DNA of 64,000 nt from Falciphora oryzae (taxonomy: Eukaryota > Ascomycota > Sordariomycetes > Magnaporthales > Magnaporthaceae): contig JNVV01000014.1 in the NCBI GenBank assembly GCA_000733355.1, positions 124,001 through 188,000 on the forward strand, written 5' to 3'. The position numbers were made by a program, and so were the translations under genes. This document shows positions 33,016-44,956 of this stretch, piece after piece (position 1 is the first letter of the stretch; each line of letters starts with the position of its first letter). The notes beneath the pieces were generated by a model. That model ran no database searches. It worked only from the letters and a program-made list of their open reading frames with translations, and was not told the origin of the DNA.

Positions 33016-36000
33016 TCAGTCGTCCCAGCCATCATCCCCATAATCCGACCCGTCGTCACGCCCACCGTCGAGGCCCGTGTACTGGGATCCGCTGCCCTCC
33101 CTCGCGACGAGCTGCTTGATGATCTTGCCGTCAGGTCGGAGCGCTGCGTACATGCTCGGCACGACAGCAATGGCCGGCCCTCCTGCCCTCGTCACCGCCA
33201 GCGACTTGAGACGCATGAGCTGCCTGCCCGCCATGCGCCAAACGAACTTGTGGCCAAATCGGTAAAACAGCTTGAACGCCGCCGATGCCCGCAACAGCGC
33301 CCACTGGCTGTCCTCTGCGTCCCAGAGATCCTGCTCCAGCATCGCCACGACCTTGGAATTGGCCAGTGCCTTGTGGGCCTCCTTGTCGGGTTTGATTGCG
33401 CACCACTCTCTGTACACCTCGAATACCTTGCGCCGGAAGTCGGCGTCTCCTCCAGTTTTGTTGACGCCCTCACCAGTGCCGACCTCGCGCGTCAACATCA
33501 TCGTCTGCTTCCATTTTTTCTCGACAGCGTGTATGTCTCTTTGTAGGCTCGCCAGCAGCTTCTTGACCGACGAAGACTCCATCTGGCTGAACCAGTCGAA
33601 GTAGGCCGTAAGATCAGCGTCGAAGTAGTGCGCCTCACTGCCGCCAGCATCAGCCGTCTCTCCGCTTCCGGCCTTGAATGGTAATGCAGAGGGGCCCCTG
33701 ACATCCGGTGCGGTCTGTCCACTGCTGATTGCTTTGTGGAATGCTCCCAGCTCCCTGTCAATCAGCGGCTTGGCAACCGAAAACTTGAGGTAGTCAATGA
33801 TGTGATTGGGTTCACCAACCCCGGTCCAGTTTCCTTCCTTGTACAGGGGCATGTCCAACTCCCTTTTCTCACCAAGGTCGAGCTTCAACCGCCGCCACTG
33901 ACCCGCCGAGAACTCGATTCCTTGCTTGGACTGGTCGACGAGGTTGCTAAGCAGAGTGCTGAGAAGGACGGCACGATAGTCATGCACGTTGCGTTGCTTG
34001 TAGCAGAGCTTCTCCTTGAAGTTGGTGCAAATGCCGAGGTAGTTCTGCCGCATGTTGAACAAGAAGCTGCGCTCGATCAGCTCCGAAGTGGCGGCCTCCA
34101 ATCCGTGGTCCCTGATAAGGTCCTCCATTTTGTCCTCGTTTTTGTTCAGGTAACCCCGCTCGAAGAGGTCAGGTGCGCGAGGCACGGGGGAGCTGATAAA
34201 ATTGTTTACGATGGCCTGATCCCAGCATATCCAGGCCATGTCTCCATCGTAATCACCTCCGGAAAGTTTATCGGCAAGTGCCACATTCCCCTTGCGCGGG
34301 AATACGATGACATCTTTCAGGTCCTTAAGAGCGGGTTTAAAGACTGCCTTGACCTTCTGGATGTCGCTGACGTAGTGAGCTGGGGACCGCGCGACCAACA
34401 GATCAATGCCGTCGAGCAGCGTGTCTGCATAATCGCCAACCTGGAACTTGTTGGAGAAGCAGATGTGTACCTCGTCCTCTTCCAACAGGCCCCAAAAGTC
34501 CACAACCATGTACGCATAGGCGGATCTCCCGACGCCGATGTTGAGCTTCTTCTTCAGCGTCTCACACTTCTGCTTCTGAAGTACCCAAGCCAGGTCCTGC
34601 AAGTACAATTGCTTTTTAGGATCGAAGCCATGATCCAGCATCATGTTCATCGTCTCCTCGTCTTTGTCAGGAAGACCGCCGAGGAACGGAACTTCGCCGT
34701 ATCGAATGCGTGTCTCACGACTCGTGGAATTTTCATGAACCCACTGCCGATGCTGAATTGGCCTGTTCAAAGCCACCCGAAGGCCCTCCAGCTCGGTCTG
34801 GAGGTTGTCCTTGAGCAAATCCCCAATAGCGGTTCGAAACGCAGCCTTGTCTCTACTCCTGTCTTCGAGCACTGGCAAGAACTGGAGGTTGAGGCGGGCG
34901 GAATGGAGCTCCGATGCATGGCTCCGCACTTCAAGCGTACGGTGATCGGGCTCGCTGAGGTCGCATTTCCATTTTCGTTGCGAGGGGTATGTCTCGATCC
35001 AATCCTCGCCGCTGAGGTCCTCGACATCAATGATCCACATCCCCTTGGCGCTGCCAAGGCGCCCTTGGACCGCGCAGGGGACAGCGATGAGGCCCAAGGT
35101 CTTTTGTATCTTCCGAGCAACAGAGCGAGACATCAAGCCGACACCGTCGTTCATGACCTTGCCCTCGGGTGAAAGAAGGTCCTCTGTCTGTGCGCGAATT
35201 TGATGGGGCTCGAATGTGACCGCGGGATACGTTTTGCTTAGTCCTGTGCAGGTCAGCAACATATTTGTCGTCTGCCAGCCCACACCAAACCAACAAGAGA
35301 GTAGACATACCAAGAGCAATGCGGGAAAACAGCTTCAAGTACGGTTGATCTGCATTCTTCCGCATCTGTAACAGCCAGTCCAACATCCTATGCACCGATA
35401 GTTCAGTCCTCGCAGTGACTTTCTGGTCCTTGGGCGGCAAGCTGTTCTTAGGAGAGGGGGTCCGGAAGTCGTGGCCATCAATAGCGAAGAAATAGGTCCT
35501 GTCTTTAAACACCGCTTTGGTTGACTCTGGTCCAAGTCTCAGGTCGGTCGCAGGCTTTTTGTACCCGGCATCCTTGGTGTAAAAGGATGCCCACTGTCTG
35601 CCGACAAGCCGATGGGGGCCTCGCGCAAGCCACTTATTCGCAGCCTCACGCGCATCTTCACCTCGAAGCGCCGGTGGGACGTTGGTCGAGTTGGGCGATG
35701 GGTATAAAATCTCAAGGAAGCGGTCCGAGCCAAAGCGTCTACTTAGACGGTGCGAGTCGTCAAGGTTCAGCGGAAGCATACTCAGGGCAAAGAGTGGACC
35801 AGAAGGAGCCATGCGGAAGTCCAAGGTGGCCGAAAGGACGACGGTCTGGCCTCGACTGTCGAACGAGTCGAGCGCGGCAGCCCAGGCGAGCGGGGACGAC
35901 TGCTCCGGAAAAGCATGGCGTTTAAATTCCGGGTGCTTGAACAATACAGACCAGAGTTTCTTCTGATCCTTCCAGCTCGAGTCATATACCATTCCATTGA

Positions 36001-37495
36001 CCTTGCTGAGATCAACTTTGCAGTGAAGCGCAACGCGGCAGACCTCCCAGGCAACCGCCAGAGGCGCGGCTTGAAGCCAGTTGGGGAAATCGGCTACCAA
36101 AAGTTAGACGCGGACACAACCAGTGGACAAGGGAAAACGTGTCAGAAGCGAAGGGCAGAATCACTTACGCCACACCAAATCCAAGCGCTCCTGCAGCGTA
36201 TTGCGCGTCTGCGGAGGCCTCGGTGCAGGCTCCGACATCATGTGTGCCTGCTCAGCCAAGGTATCCACAAGCGATCCAGACCATGACGAGGAGTACGTCG
36301 GGCTACGCTCCACGCTAGGACTAGGGCTTGACGAAGGCGAGTCTTGGAGTTCCGTGTTGACGGTGGGTGTGTGTGGTGGCTTTGATGCGGCTGCCCGGTC
36401 GGCATTCCAGATGGCATGGGGTTCATCGAGAGACGGCTCTGCGCCTAAAACCCGACAGCTCGACATCGGGGCTCTCACCTCTGACGGAGGGGGTAGGTGG
36501 GTACTCTTAGACAGCCTTGGGTTCGTCCTCTTTTGCTCCTGGCTGGAGGCCTCGACAGTCGTCTGGGTGTTGAATGGTGCAGTGTCGTCCTCGTCGACCG
36601 AGAAGACTGCAGAGACGTTAGTCCATGCGGAGGCCAGCGACGCGCTACTTGCATTGGCCGAGCGGTCGTAGCAAGAAGAATTAGAGATTTCCATCTTGGG
36701 AGGAGACGGCCTCCTGGCGGCAGCGGACGGTGGCCGATGCTTCGGTTGCAAAGGCGGCGCCCAGGTACGAGACGGGCCGGAAAACGACATCGACTTCGTT
36801 GGGAAGCTCTCTCGGACCATGACACTGTCTAGGTCGCTGTTAGCCTTCTCCAACGAGACTTTCGCACCACCTTCTCTTCCGCTGCTTCTGGGCCTCTTGA
36901 AGCCCTCCTCTGGAATGCTCTCGTCGTCTGACAACCGCTTGGCTCTATGCTTAGAGGCTGAAAACTTGGAGGCCTGGCTCGCTCCTCCGTTCCTTTCAAG
37001 CACTGCCCCACTGCTGGTGGCCTCCTTGAATAACACCGGAGATCGTTGAGACATCTGTTCCCGGCGCTCAACCAGGACTTCTTGCAGGAGCTCCTGCAGC
37101 GCTTCGGCTTGGCTGTCATCTCGCGCACGGTATGGTTTGGCAGTGCTCGCCGGAAGGGTGCGCGGATCGGCTCGCGGCTTGGGTACCCAGCCGGACAAGG
37201 TCTTCTTGGCTCTGACATGGAAGTCGTGCAGGACAGAATCGACGTCGCCTCGGTGATACTGGTACTGGAATTCAGACCATATTTGATTGCAGCGAGAGTG
37301 GTAGCCGCTCTGGTCTGCCCATTGTTTCCGAGAGGATGGGGTAGCGGCGGGATCGGGAGCGACAAGGCCGAGGCCGACCTCGGCGTTGAGCGACTGGAGG
37401 ATGTCGTTGATCTTGGTTCGGACGGTATCGACGCCCTGCTTGGTGGGGGTAGACGGCGGCTGGCCTCGGGTATTGACAAAAGACCGCGCAGCCAT
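33016..37495 (-). CDS. qde-1: RNA-dependent RNA polymerase, QDE-1-like
   Basis: Minus strand, exons 37495..36169, 36093..35311 and 35243..33016, giving 1445 aa. Both introns (75 and 67 bp) are GT-AG and restore the frame (WPDFPNWLQ and ALGLSKTYPAV). The first 440 residues are low-complexity and poorly conserved; the rest is the cellular RdRP core. The catalytic motif DYDGD is at residues 1034-1038, inside LADKLSGGDYDGDMAWICWD. Neurospora QDE-1 is 1402 aa with its DYDGD at 1007-1011 and a dispensable N-terminus, so architecture and position match closely. QDE-1 makes double-stranded RNA for quelling and for DNA-damage qiRNAs. The SAD-1 and RRP-3 paralogs are alternatives, but they fit less well by length and layout. 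Divergent from the Zn2Cys6 gene, sharing a 920-bp promoter. Confidence 0.93.
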
Positions 37496-38417
37496 GGCGG
37501 CTGGGCCGGAGCCGGGCGGCGACGCACGCGCCTTGGGTCGGGGTCGATGACGACAGCGGATATGCGGGCGGTCGAAGCGAATGGGAAGCTCGGTGTGGGA
37601 GCTCCTTTAGCTCAGCAAAGAGCCGACAGCGTAACCTAGGTCTGCCACCCGCGCCATTCATGTCAGCAATTGAAGAGAGCGGCCCGCTGCACCAAGCAAA
37701 CGCAAATGGGGACCCACCGAGCCGCCGAATGAGAGGCGCTCGCACGGGAGAAATGAGGGGAGCGAAGTCGAACTAGGCCGGAGGTGCGTCTTGCGGTGGA
37801 GAGCTACCAGTAAGCCAGCACGCGATTGCTGAGTCCCGCCCCAGTTGCCGATGAGGCCGTATCCTTGTTCCGCTGGCATCGAGAGTTGAGCGGCGGTGAG
37901 GGATCCCTGGCAAGGCTTCGTGACCGGCTCGCGCAAAAACTCAGGCAGGCTGGGCCTCGATCCTGGCTGCTGCGGCATGGACGAGACGCGGGGAGCGGTT
38001 GCAGGCGGTTGGGCTGAAATAATTGATGCAGACCAATTGGACGGTGTCCGTGCGCTGGGCCCGCAGGCACCGCCCTCAATCAGATTCGATGCGACGAATC
38101 GAGGGCGCTGACACATGGACCAACCTGCGGCCCACGGCAACTGCGGGCCTGCGAGGAGCTATGGGCAACTCACCCCCGCTTCGGCTCCCATGAAGACGCC
38201 AAAACGGGCGCCTCAAGCTTCACGCTAACAAGAATTCGGCATTCCGTCGTCACGTCTCCACGGCGGCCTCGGACTTGTATCGGTGTTCAAAACGGCCGTA
38301 CTCCCCCTTCGCGCTCGCTTGCTGGCGCCGGACGCAGCCACCCGCCTTGCTCTGCTCTACCGCCTCCTCCCCCAGATTTTGCGCCTATCCTGGGGCTGCC
38401 TCGGGGGTCCCGCAGAT
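37496..38417. promoter_or_regulatory. Shared divergent promoter region
   Basis: 922 bases separate the start codons of the polymerase (minus) and the Zn2Cys6 factor (plus). No ORF of its own is supported. No specific operator was recognised. Confidence 0.45.
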
Positions 38418-41400
38418 ATGTCGGACCACAACGACGCGAGCCCAACCGGGATCGATGACCTGACTCCCGAGGAAGCAAGTCGCATCATCCACTCCCACAG
38501 GAAGGTCCGATATGGTAGGCCAATGCCCCCTTAGCCTATAGTAGCGCCCCGGGTCCTGTGCCTGGCTTAAACCCTCCCCCAGACCTTGCCAGGCAACAGC
38601 TCAGTGCACCCGGGGGACATCTGCAATTTGTTTTGCCCGTGCTTGTGCAGGCGCCTTCTTATATCTCGTCCCCATCTGGCCCCGTGGCGGACCATTCACG
38701 TGGCCCGTCTGGGTGGAGTGTGGATGCCTCGTTCAAAGCCCGAACGCAAGCTAACCAAGCATGCTCCGACAGGAACCGCCTGCTGGCCATGCCGCCAGCG
38801 CAAGGTAAGAAGATGTCTTGGCAAGCCCCTGAGCCGGTCCGCCCCGTGCCCGACCCGGGCCCGCCGCCACCCACACCACAGGCTACACCCAAACAACCAC
38901 GGCAGCATCAGGCGTTGTCTGCGGGGTTGCTAACAGTCGGGGCATCAAAAGGTGAAATGTGACAACAAGCAGCCCTGCGAGAACTGCGTCAAGCGCGACC
39001 ATGCACAGCTGTGCTCCTACAAGCCCAATCGCTCGGGCACCCGGAGCTCTCTGACATCTGAGACCGCCTCCTCCGCCCAGGGTAAGAAGCGGGCGCATTC
39101 CCCGGATGAGGAGGACGCCCGCCACCCGGCACAGGATATCAAGACCGAGTCCAGTAGCGAGATCACTGCTGCCTACGGTAGGTGAACCATGATGTCAGCT
39201 CATTCAAGACAGCGAAGGTATTGACACTCTTTACCTTTCTCTCCTAGCCGAACCCGAGAACGCCGAAGTGTCCAGGTATCTCGGCCAGAACAGCATCCCC
39301 GCCATTCTCCGCGAACAGCTTCCCCAGAGCGAACAGCAGGAAGAGGCCATCCATATTCGCCAAGAGATGCGGTCGATTCTGGGGCTGGACACGTCCGCTC
39401 CCTTCCCTCTCATGTCCCGCAGGCACCTCGACCGAATGACTATGGAGATCGTCTCCGAGCTCCCATCTGATAGAGAGGTCATGAAGTGCGTTTGAGCCCT
39501 TTTCCACTCCCGTCGCCAAGTTTGAGGTGCCTGCACCCCAGATCTGAGCCATGTCAGCACTCTGTGCATAAAAAGATCATCGCTCACAGCCCCCCACCCC
39601 AGACTCTTCCGGACATACAAGGAGATCCCACAACAGTTCTGGGGCTTTGTTATCGATATCAGCGAGCTCGAGTCCCGCTTGATGATCTACTTGGAAGACC
39701 GTGCCAAGAACGCGAAGTCTTCGAAGAAAACCACGAAGCCGGTTTCAGCATCATGGCTCGCCATACTCTTCGCCATCCTGGCCGTGGGATCACAGTACCA
39801 CGAGTCCCCCTATCACGTCCGCACGGCCAACTCGCAGAAATACATCCAAATATCCTTCCACTTCCTCCGCATTAGCAACTTCTTGCTACGGTGAGTGGCC
39901 AAGTCTCGGTGTTCTGCTCAGGCCCACCGACGAGACCGACCGACTCTCTGCATTTTCACCGCGCGTTGTCGCTGACCTGCCCTAGACCGAACTTCGATTC
40001 CATCCAGGCTATGCTCATGACCAGCTTTGTTCTCCTCAATGACATGAAGGCAGAAGCCTCGTGGGCCCTGCTCGGCCTGACATGCCGACTGGCTCAGTCG
40101 CTCGGCCTCGACAAGCACCCACACCTCGACGGAAAGGAGCCTCCTGAGATACTCCAAAAGGAGACAGTCAGAAGAAAGCTCTGGTACTATCCGCCATTTC
40201 CCCTTTCTTGGAACCTGCCGTGAAGGTCCCCGCTGACACTAAATACGCCATAGGTGGAAATGCGTCTGGCACGACTCTCTGACATCACTTTCATTTGACC
40301 GGTAGGCATACACTGCTCTCTCTTTCCTGTGCGGAATGTCCGCTAGATCAGCCGTAAACAAACGCATGCTGACCCCTACGCGCCAGCTCACCAATGACAA
40401 ACGCGGGCGCAAGCCCCATTCCCATCGCCAACCCTGCCCCTGGCAACTGGGAGTACCTGGAGGGCATGTATCACTTGTGCAAGATCATCTCACAGCGTCT
40501 CAACCCGGAAGCGCTCGCTGCAGCGAAATACGAGACCATCCTGGAGAACTGCCAGACGACAGAGGCTATCCGTGATAGGATGAAGCCTCAGCTCCGCAGC
40601 AAGGAGGCGTGCAAGTCAGCCCTCGATCGCCTCCACTACTTCGCTATCCGCCTACACACGTCCTTCATTGTTTCCGTCTGCTGCCGGCCAGCACTGCACC
40701 GGGGGCCCTCCTCACACGACGGCTCGAGTGCTAGCAGCAGCACCGCCAGTGGCAACAATGGACACGGCCACAGCCATCCGGGTGGCACCAGCCTGACCAG
40801 CTCGCAGAAGAGGACGCTCGCAGATAAGTGCAAGCGCAATCTAACTGAGACGGTGCGCATGTTCCTGGCCATGCACCAGCTTTCGGTGATACCGACGCGG
40901 TCGTGGGCCTTCACGTACCATGGCCTCTCCTCTGCCGTCCTGCTCGGCATCCTAGGCGAGACCAAGGCGGACCCGGAGGTTCGCCAGCTCCAGGGCGACC
41001 TCATCTCGGCACTATCGGCCACTGCTGCCAAGGAAGCCACTTCGCCAGCCGCCAACATCGCCCCCTCGGACAAGGATATCGAGCTGTCAGGCCCTTTGTC
41101 GCGCGCTCTCATGGCACTCCGCAATATCTACGACCACGGCTCCATCACCGGCAATGGCGCAGGTCTACGCAAAGAGCTCGCCGGTAGTGGTTATGCCTCG
41201 GGCTCCCGAACGCCACTCAAATTTGGTGTTACGGCGGCGACACTACCAGGTGGCGCCGGCGCGCAAGACCCACAGCAGCAGCTCCTCAACGGTGTCTCGA
41301 CCACATTGGACCCACACCAGGACGCGGCCCTCGCCATGGCGACGATGCAAAACGGAAATGGACTTCCCGAGTTCTCCAAGTGCGTCCCGCCCCTTATTTC

Positions 41401-41829
41401 TTTTGTCCTACCGTTCTCCCTTCTTTTTTCCGGTATCCGTTTCTTTGCGAAACCGCGGGTACTACGATCGTAGTCCACGTCCCTTTGTCCGTGCTGACAT
41501 CGCCCCGTGCCCTCTACTTCTTCCAGCAGCATGACCTTCGTCCCGCAAATGCAGGACGGTCTTGTCGACCCTGCTGCCATCGACCCATCCACTTACATGT
41601 CGCCGATGGACGTCTATGATCAAATTTTCTGGGGTAGGGTCTTTTTTTTTTTTTTTTTTTTTGGTCTCTTGTCCCCCTTTACCCCCTCCTCGCCGCCTCC
41701 CGGTGCTAACTGAACTTTCACACTCAAGAATCTCCCGACCCATGGAACACCGGAATGGACTCGATGAACTTCGACTTCCTCGCCCATCCGCCGCCGGGTC
41801 AGCCCCAGCAGCAACAATTTTACTTTTAA
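38418..41829 (+). CDS. Zn(II)2Cys6 fungal transcription factor
   Basis: Ten exons: 38418..38514, 38773..38804, 38952..39177, 39248..39485, 39603..39890, 39986..40183, 40254..40301, 40387..41379, 41527..41633 and 41729..41829; 775 aa. Every junction is GT-AG and keeps frame. The binuclear cluster, split by an intron after CRQRK, is C36-x2-C39-x6-C46-x5-C52-x2-C55-x8-C64. A Ser/Lys linker follows, then the fungal_trans domain (roughly 130-400; DRMTMEIVSELPSDREVMKL, AMLMTSFVLLNDMKAEASWA). A Gly/Ser/His-rich spacer (HDGSSASSSTASGNNGHGHS) and a Gln-rich acidic C-terminus (PGQPQQQQFYF) complete it. The family binds CGG-type half-sites as activators or repressors. The target pathway cannot be read here. 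A 258-bp first intron and a 21-base T run in the last intron are noteworthy. Confidence 0.93.
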
Positions 41830-44001
41830 CAACCAAAACGTATCTCCATTCTAATGTCAAACTTTGTGCTACTAGGGAACGACTCGTGATGGATTTTTTT
41901 CCCTCGACCTATTCCGGAACGATTACCGGAAAGGGCAGAAAATTTCAACTTGGACTGAGACACCTCGAGGCTCACGCGCGTGTGTAATCACGTTAGGGAT
42001 TGCTTTTGGTTTCGGAGGATATTTTGTCGATCTTGATCCGCTGAGACTCGTTTCTTTACAACGCTACAGGCTTCTAGCACCGTTACAACGGGAAGGCCAA
42101 ACTCAATGCGGATAAGCATTGCCTCATGTCAGGAGTTTGAAAACTTCGCCGTAAGAGGGCTATTTATTTTAATCAGTCTGTTTATATGAACGAGTAACCT
42201 CCCTGCCACCAGGTATCGCCTGGACACATGTACAAGTTATAGCGGGAAATCTCGTCATAATTTTAGCCGCGGGCACCCACAAGGTCAAGGATGAAGGAAG
42301 AGATATTATCCCGCCCCCAAGCGCCATCCGGCAGGTCGCCACGGTCGGGCACCGCGCACACTGGGGGAGGCTGAGAAGGTTAGAGATGCCGTAGCTGGCT
42401 CCCGCGCAGCGGGCGGTAATAAGGAATTAAACTTAGACGGCGAGGAAACCAGAAGAGATTGCCAACAGATAGAGAAAAAAAAAGGTATTGAATCCTCTGT
42501 GCGATGAGTCCCATCGACAAGGCGATCGCCAAAATTGTCGCCCAGTTTCGCCCGAGGCCGTGATGCCCAGTGCCATAGGTCCGTGCTGAGATGGGGATAG
42601 TGTTGCCGTGGCCGCCTCAACAAACGAGCCCCGGGTGTACGCAAAGGTTCACGTAGCTTTCTATGATGACAACAAGGATGCTTGCTCCGGCACCCATCGT
42701 ACAACCCCCTTGGCGATCGAGTTGACCTATATAGCCAAGGCGAGGGCGACCCACATATAGGTGTTATGTACTGGGATCCTAGGTAGGTACCTAGGTACAG
42801 TTCTACCGTGACGGAAGAGGGTCTGCCGTCTAGTGAGGCGTGGCGTGTGTTTTAGCAGACCCTATTGGGTATAAACTGGCGAGGGAGGCCAGGACGAGGA
42901 TCAAAGGTCACCGATGCAGATGCGGACTTTGTGAACACCGCTACAAATACAAGAGTACGGTAGAGATAGCCACGGTGCTAGCATGCCACCGCCAATGACC
43001 AGAGGGTTCCGGTCCACGAGGATGATCGAACACACATACCCGCTGATGATACCCGGCGTCTATGAACCGTCGATCCCCCCCAGGAAAAAGGAAAAAGGAA
43101 ATAGGAAAACTTCCAGCCCGGCATTCCCTCCAACACCCACTAGTCAATCGTCCTACGACTGGTGCGCTCTGGCTTTTTTCACATCACAAGGGGATCAAAG
43201 ATGGCCCTGAGAGGGGTGAACTCTATTAGATGCTAATAATCGTTCATGGCCTCAAGGAGATGCTTAAGGAAGCAGAATCTCTCGAGGGGACCATGGTAGT
43301 TGGCCGGCATTAGATAGACTGTCCCGTCGCCCGTGCAGAGGTACGGGGTTGTTCGTACCATGCAGTTCTCGGCCTTCGATATTGGGCATCAAGGACTTTG
43401 GGCGTCTATCTAGGACCTCCCCGCTTTGCTCCGGACATGGCACCCGGGGATCCCGGAGGTCCCCGTGTGACATTCCCCCCTTTTATTGGGTCGCCGCGAA
43501 CAGCTGGCTCTCTTGAAGCACAATGCCGATCAGAAGGCGTCTGACCATTGTGGGCGCGGTGAATACGGCGCGCCACGTCGAACCGGTCTGGTCCTTGGCC
43601 TGGGCTTGCTTGAAGCGGAAGCCGTCCATCATGCCGGCGACGAGTGAGCTGCGGATGGTGGTGCGATTGAGCCTGGCAAGGGCTGTGGACGTCGGTGCCG
43701 TTGAGCCTGTTATAGGGAACTGGGCTCACACAAAGAGCCCTCCCGTGGTACTTAAAAGGCAGAAGATCCTTTCGCATCTGTCGTACAACGTTCCCTCACC
43801 CCGACCAAAAGGCCAGGAACAGAACCCTAGGTTGACAGTGCCTAGGATGATGGAACATGCGTAGCATTGGAGATTTTCGTTGGCTGGAGAATGCCGGTGC
43901 CGAAGTAGAAAAAGTAGTTTACAGCGGTAAACCGCTAGCCAGCCTGAAGCACGGTGCCGGTTAGTAGCTTGTTGTTGCCCGGCTTGGAGGACCAGGCAGA
44001 A

Positions 44002-44140
44002 GGTAGCCGTTGCTAATGCTGGCGGGCTATTGGTCGGCTTACAGGAATAGGGCGAAACGGCGGCGCAACCGCAGCCATGCCAATGCCGGCGGGTCGTTGG
44101 TCGGTTTGGAGGAATAGGTAGGGCGAGAATGATGGCGCAG
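44002..44140 (+). repeat. Imperfect ~69-bp tandem repeat, two units
   Basis: Both units contain AATGC[TC]GGCGGG followed by TTGGTCGG and AGGAATAG; a weaker third copy precedes them from about 43950. Confidence 0.55.
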
Positions 44141-44716
44141 ATGTACCCATCGCTGATGCGCGTGAGTTGAAGGACGCTGGTGCTAAACTATGAAAAAGTA
44201 CTGGTTTATCCCCGTGAGCTGCCGGCCTGCTTGAAAAACGATACCGATATTAGGAAAATGTGTCCTCCATGCCAGGAGCGGTAAAGTAAAAGTCCAGTAG
44301 CCTGGAGGAGCTGGTAGGTGGCGCGCTGGGGCTGGCGCTGCCCGGGGTCGAAGGGACTGCTACCTACCTACCTAGGTACTAGGTACCTACCTTATGGGGT
44401 GAACCGTGTTTTTAGCCAGTCTAGGCAAAACAGACTGTTCAAAAGGGCCAACGAACTGCTCGAGCCGTTTGATGGACTACCGATTGTTAACCCTGTAGGG
44501 CCTCGACCGGTTAAGCTTTATTTACTACCGTCGAGCATTAACTTTTAATATTCGAAACGCTTTGGCACTATTTAGACCTTTTTCGCCCAGCGCGCGAGGT
44601 TAAATTTTATTTTTTTCAACTTTTGCCATTTTTTATTTTATTTTTTTTATTTTGTTGGATTGCGTTAACTGGTGCAGGTCAATCGGTAGAGCACAGACAG
44701 GCCCGGATCCTCCGGT

Positions 44717-44737
44717 CCCGTGATCAGAGATCACGGG
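44717..44737 (+). other. Perfect 9-bp hairpin with 3-base loop
   Basis: CCCGTGATC and GATCACGGG flank AGA. Just before it, GGTCAATCGGTAGAGCA looks like a tRNA A-box or D-arm, but no B-box or acceptor stem is found, so no tRNA is called. Confidence 0.6.
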
Positions 44738-44884
44738 ATCTGAGGGCCGGAGCAGGGGAACTGTAACAAGGGGTCAAAGGCGGCTTGGAGAAGGATCTCT
44801 ATATTGCAGATAATCTTTCTATGGGCTCAAAGATGCTTAAGGAAGAAGGTGTCTTTCATGGAGGACATAGGAGATGGCAGGGTT

Positions 44885-44892
44885 TATATAAA
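44885..44892 (+). promoter_or_regulatory. TATA box within a 14-bp palindrome upstream of the NLR relic
   Basis: TATATAAA lies inside GGTTTATATAAACC, 72 bases before the first recognisable NLR-relic codons. It may be the old promoter, although the missing N-terminal domain makes this uncertain. Confidence 0.35.
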
Positions 44893-44956
44893 CCACCCTG
44901 TGATCCGTGCGAAGTATTGAGTACATGATTCACACTGCCCTTCCGGCCTTCGGCCT

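Larger units (their letters stand above)
41830..44884. other. Gene-poor 3-kb stretch with small repeats
   Basis: No supported coding region. Contains TACCTAGGTA-type palindromes near 42780 and 44365, a degenerate tandem repeat at 44002-44140, an AT-rich block at about 44500-44660, and a perfect hairpin at 44717-44737. Confidence 0.45.

Noticed and set aside
33736..35172. 478-codon plus-strand ORF opposite the polymerase
   Set aside because: Lies entirely inside the conserved RdRP exon on the other strand; no domain of its own.
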